DNA from: CAYVUM01 sp964619055
GTDB taxonomy: Bacteria; Pseudomonadota; Alphaproteobacteria; Rhodospirillales; Defluviicoccaceae
Length of the DNA: 64,000 nt
Reading direction: 5' to 3'
Assembly (NCBI GenBank): GCA_964619055.1
Contig: CAZUDB010000003.1
Coordinates: 1 to 64,000 of the forward strand
The position numbers and the translations under genes were made by a program. Numbering within the stretch: position 1 is the first letter of the stretch; each line of letters opens with the position of its first letter. The notes beneath the pieces were generated by a model. The model ran no database searches, was not told the DNA's origin, and worked only from the letters and a program-made list of their open reading frames with translations. Shown piece after piece: positions 26,607 through 37,340 of this stretch.

Positions 26607-27911
26607 ATGGCAATCGTCGCAACCACGCAGCAGGCGCGCGACCTAAGGGTCACGAGCCACGACGGTTTGCGCCAACAGTTTCACCGGACCCGCGCTCTCT
26701 CCGAAGACCTAGCACGTCCGCTCTCGGCGGAGGATCAGGTGGTCCAGTCGATGCCCGATGCCAGCCCGGCCAAATGGCACTTGGCGCACACGACGTGGTT
26801 TTTCGAAACCTTCCTGTTGCAGTCGTTCGCGCCCGGCTACCGGGCGTTCGATGAGCACTTTGGCTACCTTTTCAATTCCTATTATGAGGGGGCCGGCCCT
26901 CGGCATGCGCGTGCTGAGCGCGGCATGCTGACCCACCCCAGTGTCGACACGGTGCGCTCGTACCGCGACCACGTCGATGGAGCCATGGACCTGCTCCTGG
27001 CCGCCAATGTCGAAAACGCAGATCAAACCGTGGCCGGCCTGATTGAGCTTGGCATTCACCATGAGCAGCAGCATCAGGAGCTTCTGCTCATGGACATCCT
27101 CAACCTGTTTTCCCGCAATCCCCTCAATCCGGCCTACCAGGAGGAGGGCGACCAACCCAAAAGCGACGCCGCCCCGCCGCTCACTTGGCACGACTTCGAC
27201 GGCGGCATCTGCAGCATCGGTCATGACGGCACGGCGTTCGCCTTCGACAACGAAGGCCCGCGCCACGAGTTGCTGATCCATCCCTTTCGCTTGGCATCCC
27301 GTCCGGCCACGAATGGGGAGTGGATTGCGTTCATGGCCGATGACGGCTATCGCCGGCCAACGCTCTGGCTCTCGGACGGCTGGGCGACGGTGCAGGCCGA
27401 GAGATGGCAGGCGCCGCTTTATTGGACGACGCAGGACGACGGCAGCCACTACGTCATGACCCTGCATGGCTTGCGGCCAGTGGACCCCCACGCGCCCGTT
27501 TGTCATGTGAGCTATTACGAGGCCGACGCCTTCGCCCGCTGGGCCGGCAGGCGCCTCCCGACGGAAGCGGAGTGGGAGGTAGTCGCGAGCCGCCAGCCGC
27601 CCTCCGGCAATACGCTCGGAACCGGCCTGTTACGACCGTCGCCGGCACCGCGTGCCGGCGAAGGACTGGCGCAACTCTACGGCGACGTTTGGGAATGGAC
27701 ACAAAGCACCTACACGCCCTATCCGGGCTTTCGCGCGGCAGCCGGGGCCGTGGGTGAATACAACGGCAAGTTTATGTGCAACCAAATGGTCCTGCGCGGC
27801 GGCTGCTGCGCGACGCCCGATAATCATATTCGCGCCACCTACCGTAACTTCTTCTACCCACACCAGCGCTGGCAGTTCGCCGGCCTGCGTTTGGCCGAGG
27901 ACGCGGCATGA
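26607..27911 (+). CDS. egtB: Ergothioneine synthase EgtB (sulfoxide synthase)
   Basis: A 434-residue non-heme iron enzyme. The N-terminal DinB-like domain has SPAKWHLAHTTWFFETF and the iron-binding GIHHEQQHQELLLMD (HxxxH). The C-terminal FGE-like domain has RLPTEAEWEVVAS, LYGDVWEWTQSTYTPYPGF and MVLRGGCCATP. It joins gamma-glutamylcysteine or cysteine to hercynine with oxygen. The ATG at 26607 follows GGGGAGG; an in-frame GTG at 26565 is less likely. It overlaps egtD by 4 nt (ATGA), and egtB-D-E form an operon. Confidence 0.93.
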   Translation: MAIVATTQQARDLRVTSHDGLRQQFHRTRALSEDLARPLSAEDQVVQSMPDASPAKWHLAHTTWFFETFLLQSFAPGYRAFDEHFGYLFNSYYEGAGPRHARAERGMLTHPSVDTVRSYRDHVDGAMDLLLAANVENADQTVAGLIELGIHHEQQHQELLLMDILNLFSRNPLNPAYQEEGDQPKSDAAPPLTWHDFDGGICSIGHDGTAFAFDNEGPRHELLIHPFRLASRPATNGEWIAFMADDGYRRPTLWLSDGWATVQAERWQAPLYWTTQDDGSHYVMTLHGLRPVDPHAPVCHVSYYEADAFARWAGRRLPTEAEWEVVASRQPPSGNTLGTGLLRPSPAPRAGEGLAQLYGDVWEWTQSTYTPYPGFRAAAGAVGEYNGKFMCNQMVLRGGCCATPDNHIRATYRNFFYPHQRWQFAGLRLAEDAA

Positions 27912-28885
27912 CACCGAACCGGACGGCAAGCGCCCTGGACGCCTTCATCGATCTGGAGCCCCATATCGAGGACTTCCGCGACGAGGTGCTGACCGGACTG
28001 GCGTCGCCGCGAAAGCGGATTCCCAGCAAGTTCTTTTATGACGAGACCGGCTCGCGCCTGTTCGAGCGCATTTGCGCCCTGCCGGAATACTATCCCACGC
28101 GAACCGAGATCGAGATCCTGACCGGTAACGCAGACGCGCTCGGCGCGCTCTTACCGGCCGGGGCGTCTGTGATCGAGTTCGGCAGTGGTTCCGCGAAGAA
28201 AATCCGCTGTCTTGTCCGCGCCTTGCGTTCGCCCCAGTGCCACGTTCCCATCGACATCTCTCGGACCCATTTGCTGGACAACGCCGAGAGTTTTGCCCGG
28301 GAGCACCCGGCGATCCGCGTTGCGGCGGTCTGTGCCGATTTTACCCAACCCGTCGAGCTGAACAGCGTCGTCCCGGCGGGCCCGCGCATCGGTTTCTTCC
28401 CCGGCTCCACCATCGGCAACCTGACGCCCGATGAAGCGGTGACCTTTCTCAAGACGGCCGCTCGGACGCTCGGTTCCGGCGCCTTCCTGGTTATTGGCGT
28501 TGATCTGAAAAAAGACCAGGCCGTGCTGGAGGCCGCCTACAATGACGCCGAGGGCGTCACGGCGGCCTTCAACCTCAATCTCCTGCGCCGCATCAATCGC
28601 GAACTGGCGGGGACGTTTGAGTTGCGGGACTTCGCCCATCGCGCCCATTTCGACGGCGAGGAAGGCCGCATTGAGATGCACCTGGAGAGCCTGCGAGACC
28701 ACGGGGTCACGGTTGCGGGGGAGCCGGTACGTTTTGAAGCGGGGGAAACGATCCACACTGAAAATTCGTACAAATACACGGTGGCAGCGTTCGAGGCCAT
28801 CGCTACAGAGGCCGGTTTTCGCGAGGCCCTGATCTTGACCGATCCACGCGATCTTTTCAGCATCCATTGTCTCGAAGCGATTTGA
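27908..28885 (+). CDS. egtD: L-histidine N-alpha-methyltransferase EgtD
   Basis: A 325-residue SAM-dependent methyltransferase that trimethylates histidine to hercynine, the first step of ergothioneine synthesis. Marks are RIPSKFFYDETGSRLFERIC, EYYPTRTEIEIL, the SAM site VIEFGSGSAKKIRCLV, FFPGSTIGNLTPDEA, LVIGVDLKKD and the C-terminal HTENSYKYTV. Length equals the family norm. It is coupled to egtB by a 4-nt overlap. Confidence 0.95.
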   Translation: MTPNRTASALDAFIDLEPHIEDFRDEVLTGLASPRKRIPSKFFYDETGSRLFERICALPEYYPTRTEIEILTGNADALGALLPAGASVIEFGSGSAKKIRCLVRALRSPQCHVPIDISRTHLLDNAESFAREHPAIRVAAVCADFTQPVELNSVVPAGPRIGFFPGSTIGNLTPDEAVTFLKTAARTLGSGAFLVIGVDLKKDQAVLEAAYNDAEGVTAAFNLNLLRRINRELAGTFELRDFAHRAHFDGEEGRIEMHLESLRDHGVTVAGEPVRFEAGETIHTENSYKYTVAAFEAIATEAGFREALILTDPRDLFSIHCLEAI

Positions 28886-28928
28886 CCGGCGCGAATCCAC
28901 GTTGTCCCGATGAGCTTGCGCCCCCGTC

Positions 28929-30110
28929 ATGACCGGCCTCGACATTGATCGCCTTCGGGCCGACACGCCCGGCTCAAACCACGTCGTCCACCTCAACAAT
29001 GCGGGCGCATCGCTTCCGCCACAATGCGTGTTCGACACGGTGGTCGCTCACCTGGAGCGCGAGCGCACCATGGGTGGATACGAAGCGCAGGCCGCCGCCT
29101 CCGAAGCGCTGAACGGCTTCTACACCAGCTTGGCAGCCCTCTTAAACGCTCGGCCGCATGAGATTGCCTTCGTGGAGAATGCCACGCGCGCCTGGGACAT
29201 GGCGTTCTACGCCCTGCCCTGGCAGCCGGGCGATTGCATCGTGACCGGAGAGATGGAGTATGCCAGCAACATGTTGGCCTTCCTCCAGGTCGCGCGCCGG
29301 TTCGGCGTCGAGATCCGGGTGGTGCCCAGCACCGGCGGCGGGCAGGTGGATGTGTCTGCCCTGGAGGCCATGCTCGATCCTCGCGTCAAGCTCATCGCCA
29401 TCACCCACGTGCCGAGCCACACCGGCGTCATCAACCCGGCCGCCGCCATTGGCCAGGTCGCCAGGCGCCACGGCGTCCTCTACCTCCTCGATGCGTGCCA
29501 GTCCGCGGGCCAGCTGCCCCTGGATGTCCAGGCCATCTGCTGTGACATGCTGTCCGGCACCGGGCGCAAGTTCCTGCGCGGGCCGCGCGGGACGGGGTTT
29601 CTCTATGTCCGCGAGGACGTGATCGAAATCCTGGAACCGCCGTTCATCGACCTGCAATCCGCCACGTGGACCACACCCGCGACCTACGAGCTCCGCACAG
29701 ACGCCCGGCGGTTCGAGACCTGGGAGGGGTTCATTGCCGGCCGCCTTGGCCTCGCACGGGCCGTCGACTACGCGCACGAGGTCGGCCTGGAAGCCATCTC
29801 GACACGAATCCGTTCATTGGGGGCGCGCCTGCGGGCTGCGTTGCAGGATATCCAAGGCGTCTTGGTCCGCGATCCGGAGGACAGCGACAGTGGAATCGTC
29901 ACGTTCACCAAGAATGGCTGGGATCCGGCGAACATCGTCGCGACGCTTCGGGCCGAGGGCGTCAATCTCTCCGTGTCACCGGCAAGTCACGCCCGCATCG
30001 ACCTGGACCGCCGGGGCCTCTCGGGCGTCCTGCGCGCCTCCGTTCATTGCTACAACACGGAGGACGAACTGGACCGTCTGTGTGAACGGATTATAGCGCT
30101 GAGAGATTAG
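28929..30110 (+). CDS. egtE: Class V PLP-dependent lyase, EgtE-like
   Basis: A 393-residue aminotransferase-V / cysteine-desulfurase-like enzyme. Segments are HLNNAGASLPP, ENATRAWDMAFYAL, ITHVPSHTGVINPAAAI, YLLDACQSAGQLPLDV and the PLP lysine in SGTGRKFLRGPRGTGFLYV (Lys about 214). In this position it would perform the final C-S lyase step, converting hercynyl-cysteine sulfoxide to ergothioneine. The symbol rests on operon context, because sequence alone cannot separate EgtE from related racemases or selenocysteine-lyase-like enzymes. It starts 43 nt after egtD. Confidence 0.85.
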   Translation: MTGLDIDRLRADTPGSNHVVHLNNAGASLPPQCVFDTVVAHLERERTMGGYEAQAAASEALNGFYTSLAALLNARPHEIAFVENATRAWDMAFYALPWQPGDCIVTGEMEYASNMLAFLQVARRFGVEIRVVPSTGGGQVDVSALEAMLDPRVKLIAITHVPSHTGVINPAAAIGQVARRHGVLYLLDACQSAGQLPLDVQAICCDMLSGTGRKFLRGPRGTGFLYVREDVIEILEPPFIDLQSATWTTPATYELRTDARRFETWEGFIAGRLGLARAVDYAHEVGLEAISTRIRSLGARLRAALQDIQGVLVRDPEDSDSGIVTFTKNGWDPANIVATLRAEGVNLSVSPASHARIDLDRRGLSGVLRASVHCYNTEDELDRLCERIIALRD

Positions 30111-30389
30111 TGTCGGCGCGCTGGCGACGCGAACCTGTCAGTCAAGCAACGCCGCCAAGAAACAGGTTCTAAACGGCATCGCCGCCATTTCGTCTCGATA
30201 GGCAAGAACGCAATTCGCTTCGAAGATCCGGCCGGGCATCGCCTGGCGGTCCGGATCACGGCGGGCCAGTGGCCGCTGTCAACCCACACCTTGCGCTTGC
30301 GTTCGCTGAGCCGGTGTGGCCACAATCAGGCCTTATTCGGCACCGCGTAACCGTTCTTCCAAGATCAAAAACAGCATCGGAGATGGCGT

Positions 30390-31070
30390 ATGTGTGCGAC
30401 CCCGCTCAATCCCGATACCGCCTGGCAACAAGAGCCGGACAATCCACTTCGCAGCCGCTATTCGGGCTATCCCCTCAAGGAGGGGGAAATGGTGATCAGC
30501 TTGTTGGCGTGGGACAGCTTCACCGTCGGCCATTCGCTGATCGCTTTCGAGTGGCGCCACAACCCGCCCAACGGCACCCCATTTCGCTGCCATCGATTGT
30601 TTCACCTGTTTCCGCAACGGGCCGATGAAGACCAGTCTTCCGCAGACACGCGGACGTCCGCGGGTCTGACGCGGGTCTCCGTGATGCGGGTGCCGGGTGT
30701 CATCGCTCGCGGCGCAGATCGACCGAACGCCGAGCCCGTCAAGGCGCTCGAGGAGATTTCCGCCCAGTCGTCCGACCGTCAGATGGACAAGATGAAGGTC
30801 TACTACAAGAGCTGGGCCGTGCCATTTGACAAGGGCTGGGCCGCCATCGAACAGGCTCGCAAAGACCAGGAAAGTCCGCCCGGCTTCAACTTCGTCGGCG
30901 CCGCTGGCTATAACTGCGCCAAATGGGCTCAGAAAATCGCCGACGTGGCGGGGATCGACAGTCGTACATTGGCGGCCAAGATTGGCTTCGCCATTCCCAT
31001 CTACGAAAATTCCGATGGTCGACTGGTGAAGTCCGAAAAAGACATGTGGCTGGAACGCAAAGGCGGCTAA
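30390..31070 (+). CDS. Uncharacterised protein, candidate circularly permuted NlpC/P60-like hydrolase
   Basis: A 226-residue soluble protein without signal peptide or membrane segment. A histidine in a beta-strand context (TVGHSLIAFEW, His48) precedes a cysteine at a helix start (GAAGYNCAKWAQKIADVAGI, Cys176). That H-then-C order with NC-x-x-W resembles circularly permuted NlpC/P60 (LRAT/PPPDE/YiiX-like) thiol hydrolases. This is a motif-level suggestion only. GGAGA lies 6 nt before the ATG. It is a single-gene unit just upstream of the parS site. Confidence 0.7.
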   Translation: MCATPLNPDTAWQQEPDNPLRSRYSGYPLKEGEMVISLLAWDSFTVGHSLIAFEWRHNPPNGTPFRCHRLFHLFPQRADEDQSSADTRTSAGLTRVSVMRVPGVIARGADRPNAEPVKALEEISAQSSDRQMDKMKVYYKSWAVPFDKGWAAIEQARKDQESPPGFNFVGAAGYNCAKWAQKIADVAGIDSRTLAAKIGFAIPIYENSDGRLVKSEKDMWLERKGG

Positions 31071-31180
31071 CCGTGCGGACACGGCATGGGCAGCCGATGG
31101 CCGATCCCGCGCCGAAGCACCGGAGGGATACATCTCGTACTTGATGCTTTTTGAGAATACGACTTAAACGCATTCAAAAG

Positions 31181-31196
31181 TGTTTCACGTGAAACA
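31181..31196. other. parS: parS centromere site (ParB binding)
   Basis: The 16-bp palindrome TGTTTCACGTGAAACA is identical to the canonical chromosomal parS sequence bound by ParB. It lies in an AT-richer 206-nt intergenic region between two convergent genes, as expected for a segregation site. A relaxed-consensus DnaA box, TTTTCCACA (TTWTNCACA), occurs at 31255-31263. No parA or parB gene is in the window. Confidence 0.9.
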
Positions 31197-31276
31197 GTTT
31201 AGAACGCAACAAAACTTGCTCATAGGCGCTTCTTCCTAAGGCGAAAAAAACAGCTTTTCCACAATCAAGGGTCCGT

Positions 31277-31462
31277 TTACCGGTTCGCTTTCGGGCCGAA
31301 GAAAAACCATAAGACGAAACCCAGAAGCGGCATGATCAGCACGATCACCACCCACAGCACCTTAGCGCCGGTGGACGCGTCGCTGTTGATGGTCTGGATG
31401 ATGGCCCAAATGGCCAAAATCAGCGAAATGATGCCGACAATGCTGAATTCGATGCCGAACAC
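31277..31462 (-). CDS. Small PLDc_N-type membrane protein
   Basis: A 61-residue protein of two hydrophobic helices (about 5-24 and 33-54) ending LLGFVLWFFFGPKANR. This matches the phospholipase-D nuclease N-terminal (PLDc_N) domain that often occurs as a free short protein. GTG 31462 with AAGGGGA upstream is preferred to an ATG 33 nt further up. It probably sits in the cytoplasmic membrane; function unknown. Confidence 0.75.
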   Translation of the reverse strand: MFGIEFSIVGIISLILAIWAIIQTINSDASTGAKVLWVVIVLIMPLLGFVLWFFFGPKANR

Positions 31463-31554
31463 GTGCGTCCCCTTCCCCTTTGAAGAAGTCCCCAAAACCT
31501 ATATCAGGCTGCAAACCGCTGTCGTCGGCGGAGATCAGCCGTACGCGCAATCCA

Positions 31555-32130
31555 TCACACGCCGGCGTTCTTGATCAACACCTTGGCGACCCGGCGGGCG
31601 CGCCTGGCGGCCTCGGCCCGACCGGAGATATGGGCGGTGACAGTCGCGCCCTCCACCAGCAGTGCCAACTGCTCCGACAGGTCAGCCGGATCATCGGCAC
31701 CGGCGGCCTCCGCCAACTCCTTGAAGTACTCGCGCATGGCCGTTTTGTGGGCGGCCGCGGTGACATGGACCGGATCCGCACGGTCCGCATACTCGGCGGC
31801 GGCGTTGATGAACATGCAACCCTGAAAACCACTGGCCGTAAACCAGTCCTCCAGCGTGTCGAACACGGCGAGCAAGCGCTTCTTCGGTGAGCGCGCCCGC
31901 GCTTCCACGGCTGCGCGAAACCAGTCCCGAAAACGCTCATCACGGCGCTCCAAGGCAGCCACGATGAGGGCATCCTTGGACCGGAAGTGCTTATAGAGTG
32001 TCATTTTAGCGATGCCGGCCGATCCGAGAATGCGGTCGATGCCGGTGGCGTGAAACCCGTTCTGGTAAAACAGGTCGAGGGCGGTGTCGACGAGTTCGTC
32101 TTTGCGCGAAGCGACCATGAGCATCCCCAA
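31555..32130 (-). CDS. TetR/AcrR family transcriptional regulator
   Basis: A 191-residue regulator. The N-terminal helix-turn-helix (about 7-53: LVDTALDLFYQNGFHATGID, then IAKMTLYKHFRSKDALIV) is typical. The C-terminal domain (FTASGFQGCMFINAAAEYAD) belongs to a TetR subgroup often linked to acyl or xenobiotic stress; the ligand is unknown. It is divergent from the hypothetical gene at 32518, so it may control that gene and itself. Confidence 0.9.
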   Translation of the reverse strand: MGMLMVASRKDELVDTALDLFYQNGFHATGIDRILGSAGIAKMTLYKHFRSKDALIVAALERRDERFRDWFRAAVEARARSPKKRLLAVFDTLEDWFTASGFQGCMFINAAAEYADRADPVHVTAAAHKTAMREYFKELAEAAGADDPADLSEQLALLVEGATVTAHISGRAEAARRARRVAKVLIKNAGV

Positions 32131-32517
32131 ATTCTGGCCTTAGTATACAAACCTTTCCTTCCGCCGCCAAGGATACAACAGGTCCGCTGCGTGCACGACT
32201 CGCGCGGTTCCGACACTCGCCGCTTCGATCACTTGCTGACAACCGTTCGGTTTAAAAACAGGGCGTTAAGGCCGGCGCCGGGACGCAAGAACCAGGTAGA
32301 TCGCCGCGACTGGCCTGGACCGAGCGGTCGATCTAAGTACCCCAAATGTCCCCGCGATTCCCCGATGCCGCGAGCTGATTTCAGCACCAGGTCGTGGTTT
32401 TGCGCTTACTGGTGGCGTCGTCAACGAAACGTCAACGGCCGTGGCACCACACTGGAAGCGGTGCTGCCGCGTTGCTCCTCAGTGCGGCCGACGTCGTCAG
32501 GATAAGGACGAGACTCG
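32131..32517. other. Divergent intergenic region upstream of tetR
   Basis: 387 nt with no convincing gene. An AT-richer block at about 32140-32180 (AGTATACAAACC, then AAGGATACA) next to the tetR start is the likely promoter/operator zone, but I could not define a clear palindromic operator. Confidence 0.35.
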
Positions 32518-32961
32518 GTGCGGTCCAAATCAACCCATCGCCACGTGGTCGCCCCGCGCTTCGATCCCAACTGGGCGCGCTCGGCGTCGGGCCGGTACCA
32601 GAGGCTGGTTTTCTTGGAGCCGGACCGAGTGGGGCTGGCCGGGGAGAGCGGCATTTTCGTCATTTGGCATGCGGGAGTGGCGCCAGCCTGGATCTACGTG
32701 GACCATGCCAGCGACCTGGGCGAGGCGCTGTTGGCGGCCATGGCCGATCCGGTGATCATGTCCTATGAGGCCAACGGTGGCCTGTTCGTCACCTGGGCTG
32801 GCATCGCGCCGGACTATTGCGAGGGCATGGTCTGCCACCTGGCGCGGGCGCTTCGCCCCGTGATCAAGCCCCGGTCCTGCAACCTGGACGAAGCCTTCCC
32901 CATTCCTGTCGTCGCACCGGGCAGCGAGCCGGTCCGCGCCTATTGCCGCGGCGGCGGATGA
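32518..32961 (+). CDS. Hypothetical protein
   Basis: A 147-residue soluble protein starting at GTG with AAGGA 9 nt upstream. The middle (IFVIWHAGVAPAWIYVDHAS, then VIMSYEANGGLFVTWAGIAP) has the alternating pattern of a compact alpha/beta domain. I do not recognise a family. It faces the ecm gene convergently and is divergent from tetR, so TetR control is plausible. Confidence 0.65.
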   Translation: MRSKSTHRHVVAPRFDPNWARSASGRYQRLVFLEPDRVGLAGESGIFVIWHAGVAPAWIYVDHASDLGEALLAAMADPVIMSYEANGGLFVTWAGIAPDYCEGMVCHLARALRPVIKPRSCNLDEAFPIPVVAPGSEPVRAYCRGGG

Positions 32962-33026
32962 GCCGGTGCCCGCTGGCTACCGCTCAGCCCGTCATCGGCC
33001 GACGGAGGCGCCGCGACCACAAACCG

Positions 33027-35033
33027 TCACGCAGCAGCGGTGGATGCTCCGGCGATCACGTCAACAATATCCGAAATAATCGCATTCAGGTCGAAGTCCT
33101 TCGGGGTGTAGACCCGCGCGACCCCGGCCGCCATCAGCGTTTCCGCGTCCTCCGGCGGAATGATGCCGCCAACCACGACCGGCACATCGGCCATGTCCGC
33201 CGCCCGCAGCAAATCCATCACCTCAGTGACCAGCGGCACGTGGGAGCCGGACAGAATGGACAGGCCGATGACATGGACCCCTTCGTCCAGGGACGCATCG
33301 ACGATCTGCTGCGGGGTAAGGCGAATGCCCTCGTACACGACCTCCATGCCGGCGTCGCGGGCGCGAAGCGCGATCTGCTCGGCGCCGTTGGAGTGGCCGT
33401 CCAGGCCCGGCTTGCCGACCAGGATTTTGATCCGTCGGCCGAGCCGGTCCGAAAGCAACTTGGTCTTGTTGCGGACGGTCTGAAGCGCTTGGGCATCGGT
33501 GGTGACGGCGGCCTGGCTGACCCCCGTGGGCGCTCGGTACTCGCCGAAGATCTCCCGCAACGCGCCCGCCCATTCGCCGGTGGTGACCCCGGCGTGTGCG
33601 CAGGCGATGGAAGGCTCCATGATGTTGCGTCCCTCCCGCGCCGCGGCGATCAGCTCGGCAAGCGCGGCTTCGGCTTTGGCCGAGTCCCGGCTTTCCCGCC
33701 ACGCAACCAGGCTCGCGATCTGCTCGGCTTCGGCACGCTGGTCGACGGTAAAGATCGTCCCCTCACCAGCACCCAGTGGCGACGTCTCGCCCTCGGCAAA
33801 CTTGTTAACACCCACGACCGTTTGCTCACCGGCCTCGATGGCTGCCAGGCGCCGCGCGTTGGACTCAACCAGGCGCTGCTTCATGTAGCTGGCCTCGACG
33901 GCAGCCACGGCGCCGCCGATCTCGTCGACGCGCGTCAACTCTTCGCGGGCCTGATACTTCAACTGCTCAACAGTCTCAGCGACGACCCGGGAGCCGTCAA
34001 AAAGGTCGTCATAGTCGAGCAGGTCGGTTTCAAAGGCGACGATCTGCTGCAGCCGGAGGGACCACTGCTGATCCCACGGCCGCGGGAGGCCGAGGGCCTC
34101 ATTCCACGCCGGCAGTTGAACCGCACGCGCCCGAGCCGACTTAGACAGCACAACGGCAAGCATTTCGAGCAAGATGCGATAAACGTTGTTTTCTGGCTGC
34201 TGCTCGGTCAAACCGAGCGAGTTGACCTGAACTCCATAACGGAAACGACGGAGTTTTGGATCCTCGACGCCGTAGCGCTCCTCTGTCATCTCATCCCACA
34301 ACTCGGTGAACGCCCGCATCTTACACAGCTCTGTGATGAAGCGGATTCCGGCATTACAGAAGAAGCTGATCCGGCCCACGACCTCGGGCATGTCCTCCGG
34401 CGGCACTTGCCCCGACGCCTTGACGGCATCGAGAACGGCAAAGGCCGTGGCCAAGGCATAGGCCAACTCCTGCACCGGCGTCGCCCCCGCCTCCTGAAGG
34501 TGATAGGAGCAGACGTTCATGGGGTTCCACTTGGGCACTTCACGATAGGTGAAAGCGATCGTGTCGGCAGTCAGGCGCATGGAGGGGGCCGGTGGAAAGA
34601 TGTACGTGCCCCGAGACAAATACTCCTTGATGACGTCGTTTTGGGTGGTCCCGGAGAGGGCGCTGCGCGCGATGCCTCGCGTCTCGGCAACCGCGATGTA
34701 GAGCGACATCAACCACGCGGCCGGCGCGTTGATCGTCATGGAGGTGTTCATCTTATCGAGCGGAATGCCGTCCAGGAGCGTGTCCATATCACCCAGATGG
34801 CAGACGGGCACACCAACCTTGCCGACCTCGCCGCGGGCCAAGACGTGGTCGGAGTCGTAGCCGGTTTGGGTCGGCAAATCGAAAGCGATGGATAAGCCCG
34901 TTTGGCCCCTCGCCAGGTTCTTGCGGTAGAGGGCGTTGGACTCCTTGGCGGACGCGTAGCCGGAATAGGTCCTGATCAGCCAAGGACGATCCCGCTCTCT
35001 CGATTGTGCTGCGCTCGCTAAAGTATTGTTCAT
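33027..35033 (-). CDS. ecm: Ethylmalonyl-CoA mutase
   Basis: A 668-residue single-chain B12-dependent acyl-CoA mutase. The substrate barrel has RTYSGYASAKESNALYRKNL, GLSIAFDLPTQTGYDSDH, MNTSMTINAPAAWLMSLYIA and GTTQNDVIKEYLSRGTYIFP. The C-terminal B12-binding domain has the DxHxxG motif in VGKPGLDGHSNGAEQ and GLSILSGSHVPLVTEVMDLL. Sequence style and length match Ecm/MeaA, which converts ethylmalonyl-CoA to methylsuccinyl-CoA, rather than propionyl-type mutases. It is divergent from ccr-mcd, encoding the preceding and following steps. The B12 adenosyltransferase is 5 kb away. Confidence 0.93.
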   Translation of the reverse strand: MNNTLASAAQSRERDRPWLIRTYSGYASAKESNALYRKNLARGQTGLSIAFDLPTQTGYDSDHVLARGEVGKVGVPVCHLGDMDTLLDGIPLDKMNTSMTINAPAAWLMSLYIAVAETRGIARSALSGTTQNDVIKEYLSRGTYIFPPAPSMRLTADTIAFTYREVPKWNPMNVCSYHLQEAGATPVQELAYALATAFAVLDAVKASGQVPPEDMPEVVGRISFFCNAGIRFITELCKMRAFTELWDEMTEERYGVEDPKLRRFRYGVQVNSLGLTEQQPENNVYRILLEMLAVVLSKSARARAVQLPAWNEALGLPRPWDQQWSLRLQQIVAFETDLLDYDDLFDGSRVVAETVEQLKYQAREELTRVDEIGGAVAAVEASYMKQRLVESNARRLAAIEAGEQTVVGVNKFAEGETSPLGAGEGTIFTVDQRAEAEQIASLVAWRESRDSAKAEAALAELIAAAREGRNIMEPSIACAHAGVTTGEWAGALREIFGEYRAPTGVSQAAVTTDAQALQTVRNKTKLLSDRLGRRIKILVGKPGLDGHSNGAEQIALRARDAGMEVVYEGIRLTPQQIVDASLDEGVHVIGLSILSGSHVPLVTEVMDLLRAADMADVPVVVGGIIPPEDAETLMAAGVARVYTPKDFDLNAIISDIVDVIAGASTAAA

Positions 35034-35426
35034 TTCGCTCCCTCCTCAGCGCCCGGCGCGACCGCAACCGCGGCGTCCAACCACCTGAAAAACAACTCTT
35101 AATTTGATAAACCACGGTCAGTGTAGCAAATTGTGCATTGCGAAGAAAGGCTCAACGGGCTACAACGAACAGTCCAAGGACTGGGGTTAACCTTCGCGTG
35201 CTTGGCGCGGTTCACGGTGTTTTTTCCGATCACTGCACCAGGGCATTTATTGGATATGGGATGTCCTGTTTGCATGTAACACCGGGTGTCCGCGCCGGAA
35301 ACGCCGCACGGCGGGCCGGCGGTCACGTCGAAGTCGCTGGCGACTGACGTCGTCAGGACCAGGTCCGGTCGTCATGCCCGCGCAAGGGGCGATGGCATTG
35401 GTGTAACTCGGGGAGGAAAACCCAGG
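35034..35426. promoter_or_regulatory. Divergent ecm/ccr control region
   Basis: 393 nt separating two divergent pathway genes. A GCAA-N8-TTGC inverted repeat (35126-35129 and 35138-35141, in AGCAAATTGTGCATTGCG) lies about 95 nt from the ecm start and recalls the GCAA/TTGC-rich sites of short-chain acyl-CoA regulators. GGGAGG at 35411-35416 precedes ccr. Assignment of an operator is inference. Confidence 0.4.
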
Positions 35427-37184
<1,758 letters not shown>

Positions 37185-37287
37185 CCGGCCAGGTTCGACT
37201 TGTCTTCGACCGTGGCTGCCGTCACATCAATAGTTAGATGATTGTTCGGCGGCCGCGCAGCCTTTGATGTATAACCGCGAGATGCGC

Positions 37288-37317
37288 AAGCGGGGCCGGA
37301 ACAATCCGGCCCCGCTT
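37288..37317 (+). terminator. Intrinsic terminator between ccr and mcd
   Basis: A perfect 13-bp stem, AAGCGGGGCCGGA / TCCGGCCCCGCTT (37288-37300 and 37305-37317), with an ACAA tetraloop. It is 104 nt after ccr and only 24 nt before the mcd ATG, so some transcripts may read through into mcd. Confidence 0.75.
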
Positions 37318-37340
37318 TGCCGTTTGATGGAGACGCGATC

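Noticed and set aside
31071..31276. Full oriC in the parS region
   Set aside because: Only about 200 nt, with one relaxed DnaA box and no AT-rich repeat series or dnaA/hemE/gidB neighbours; a lone parS is the supportable call.
32817..34895. Long plus-strand open frame of 692 codons
   Set aside because: It is the antisense of ethylmalonyl-CoA mutase; residue composition (Arg/Gly/His/Gln-rich) is typical of a GC-rich shadow frame.
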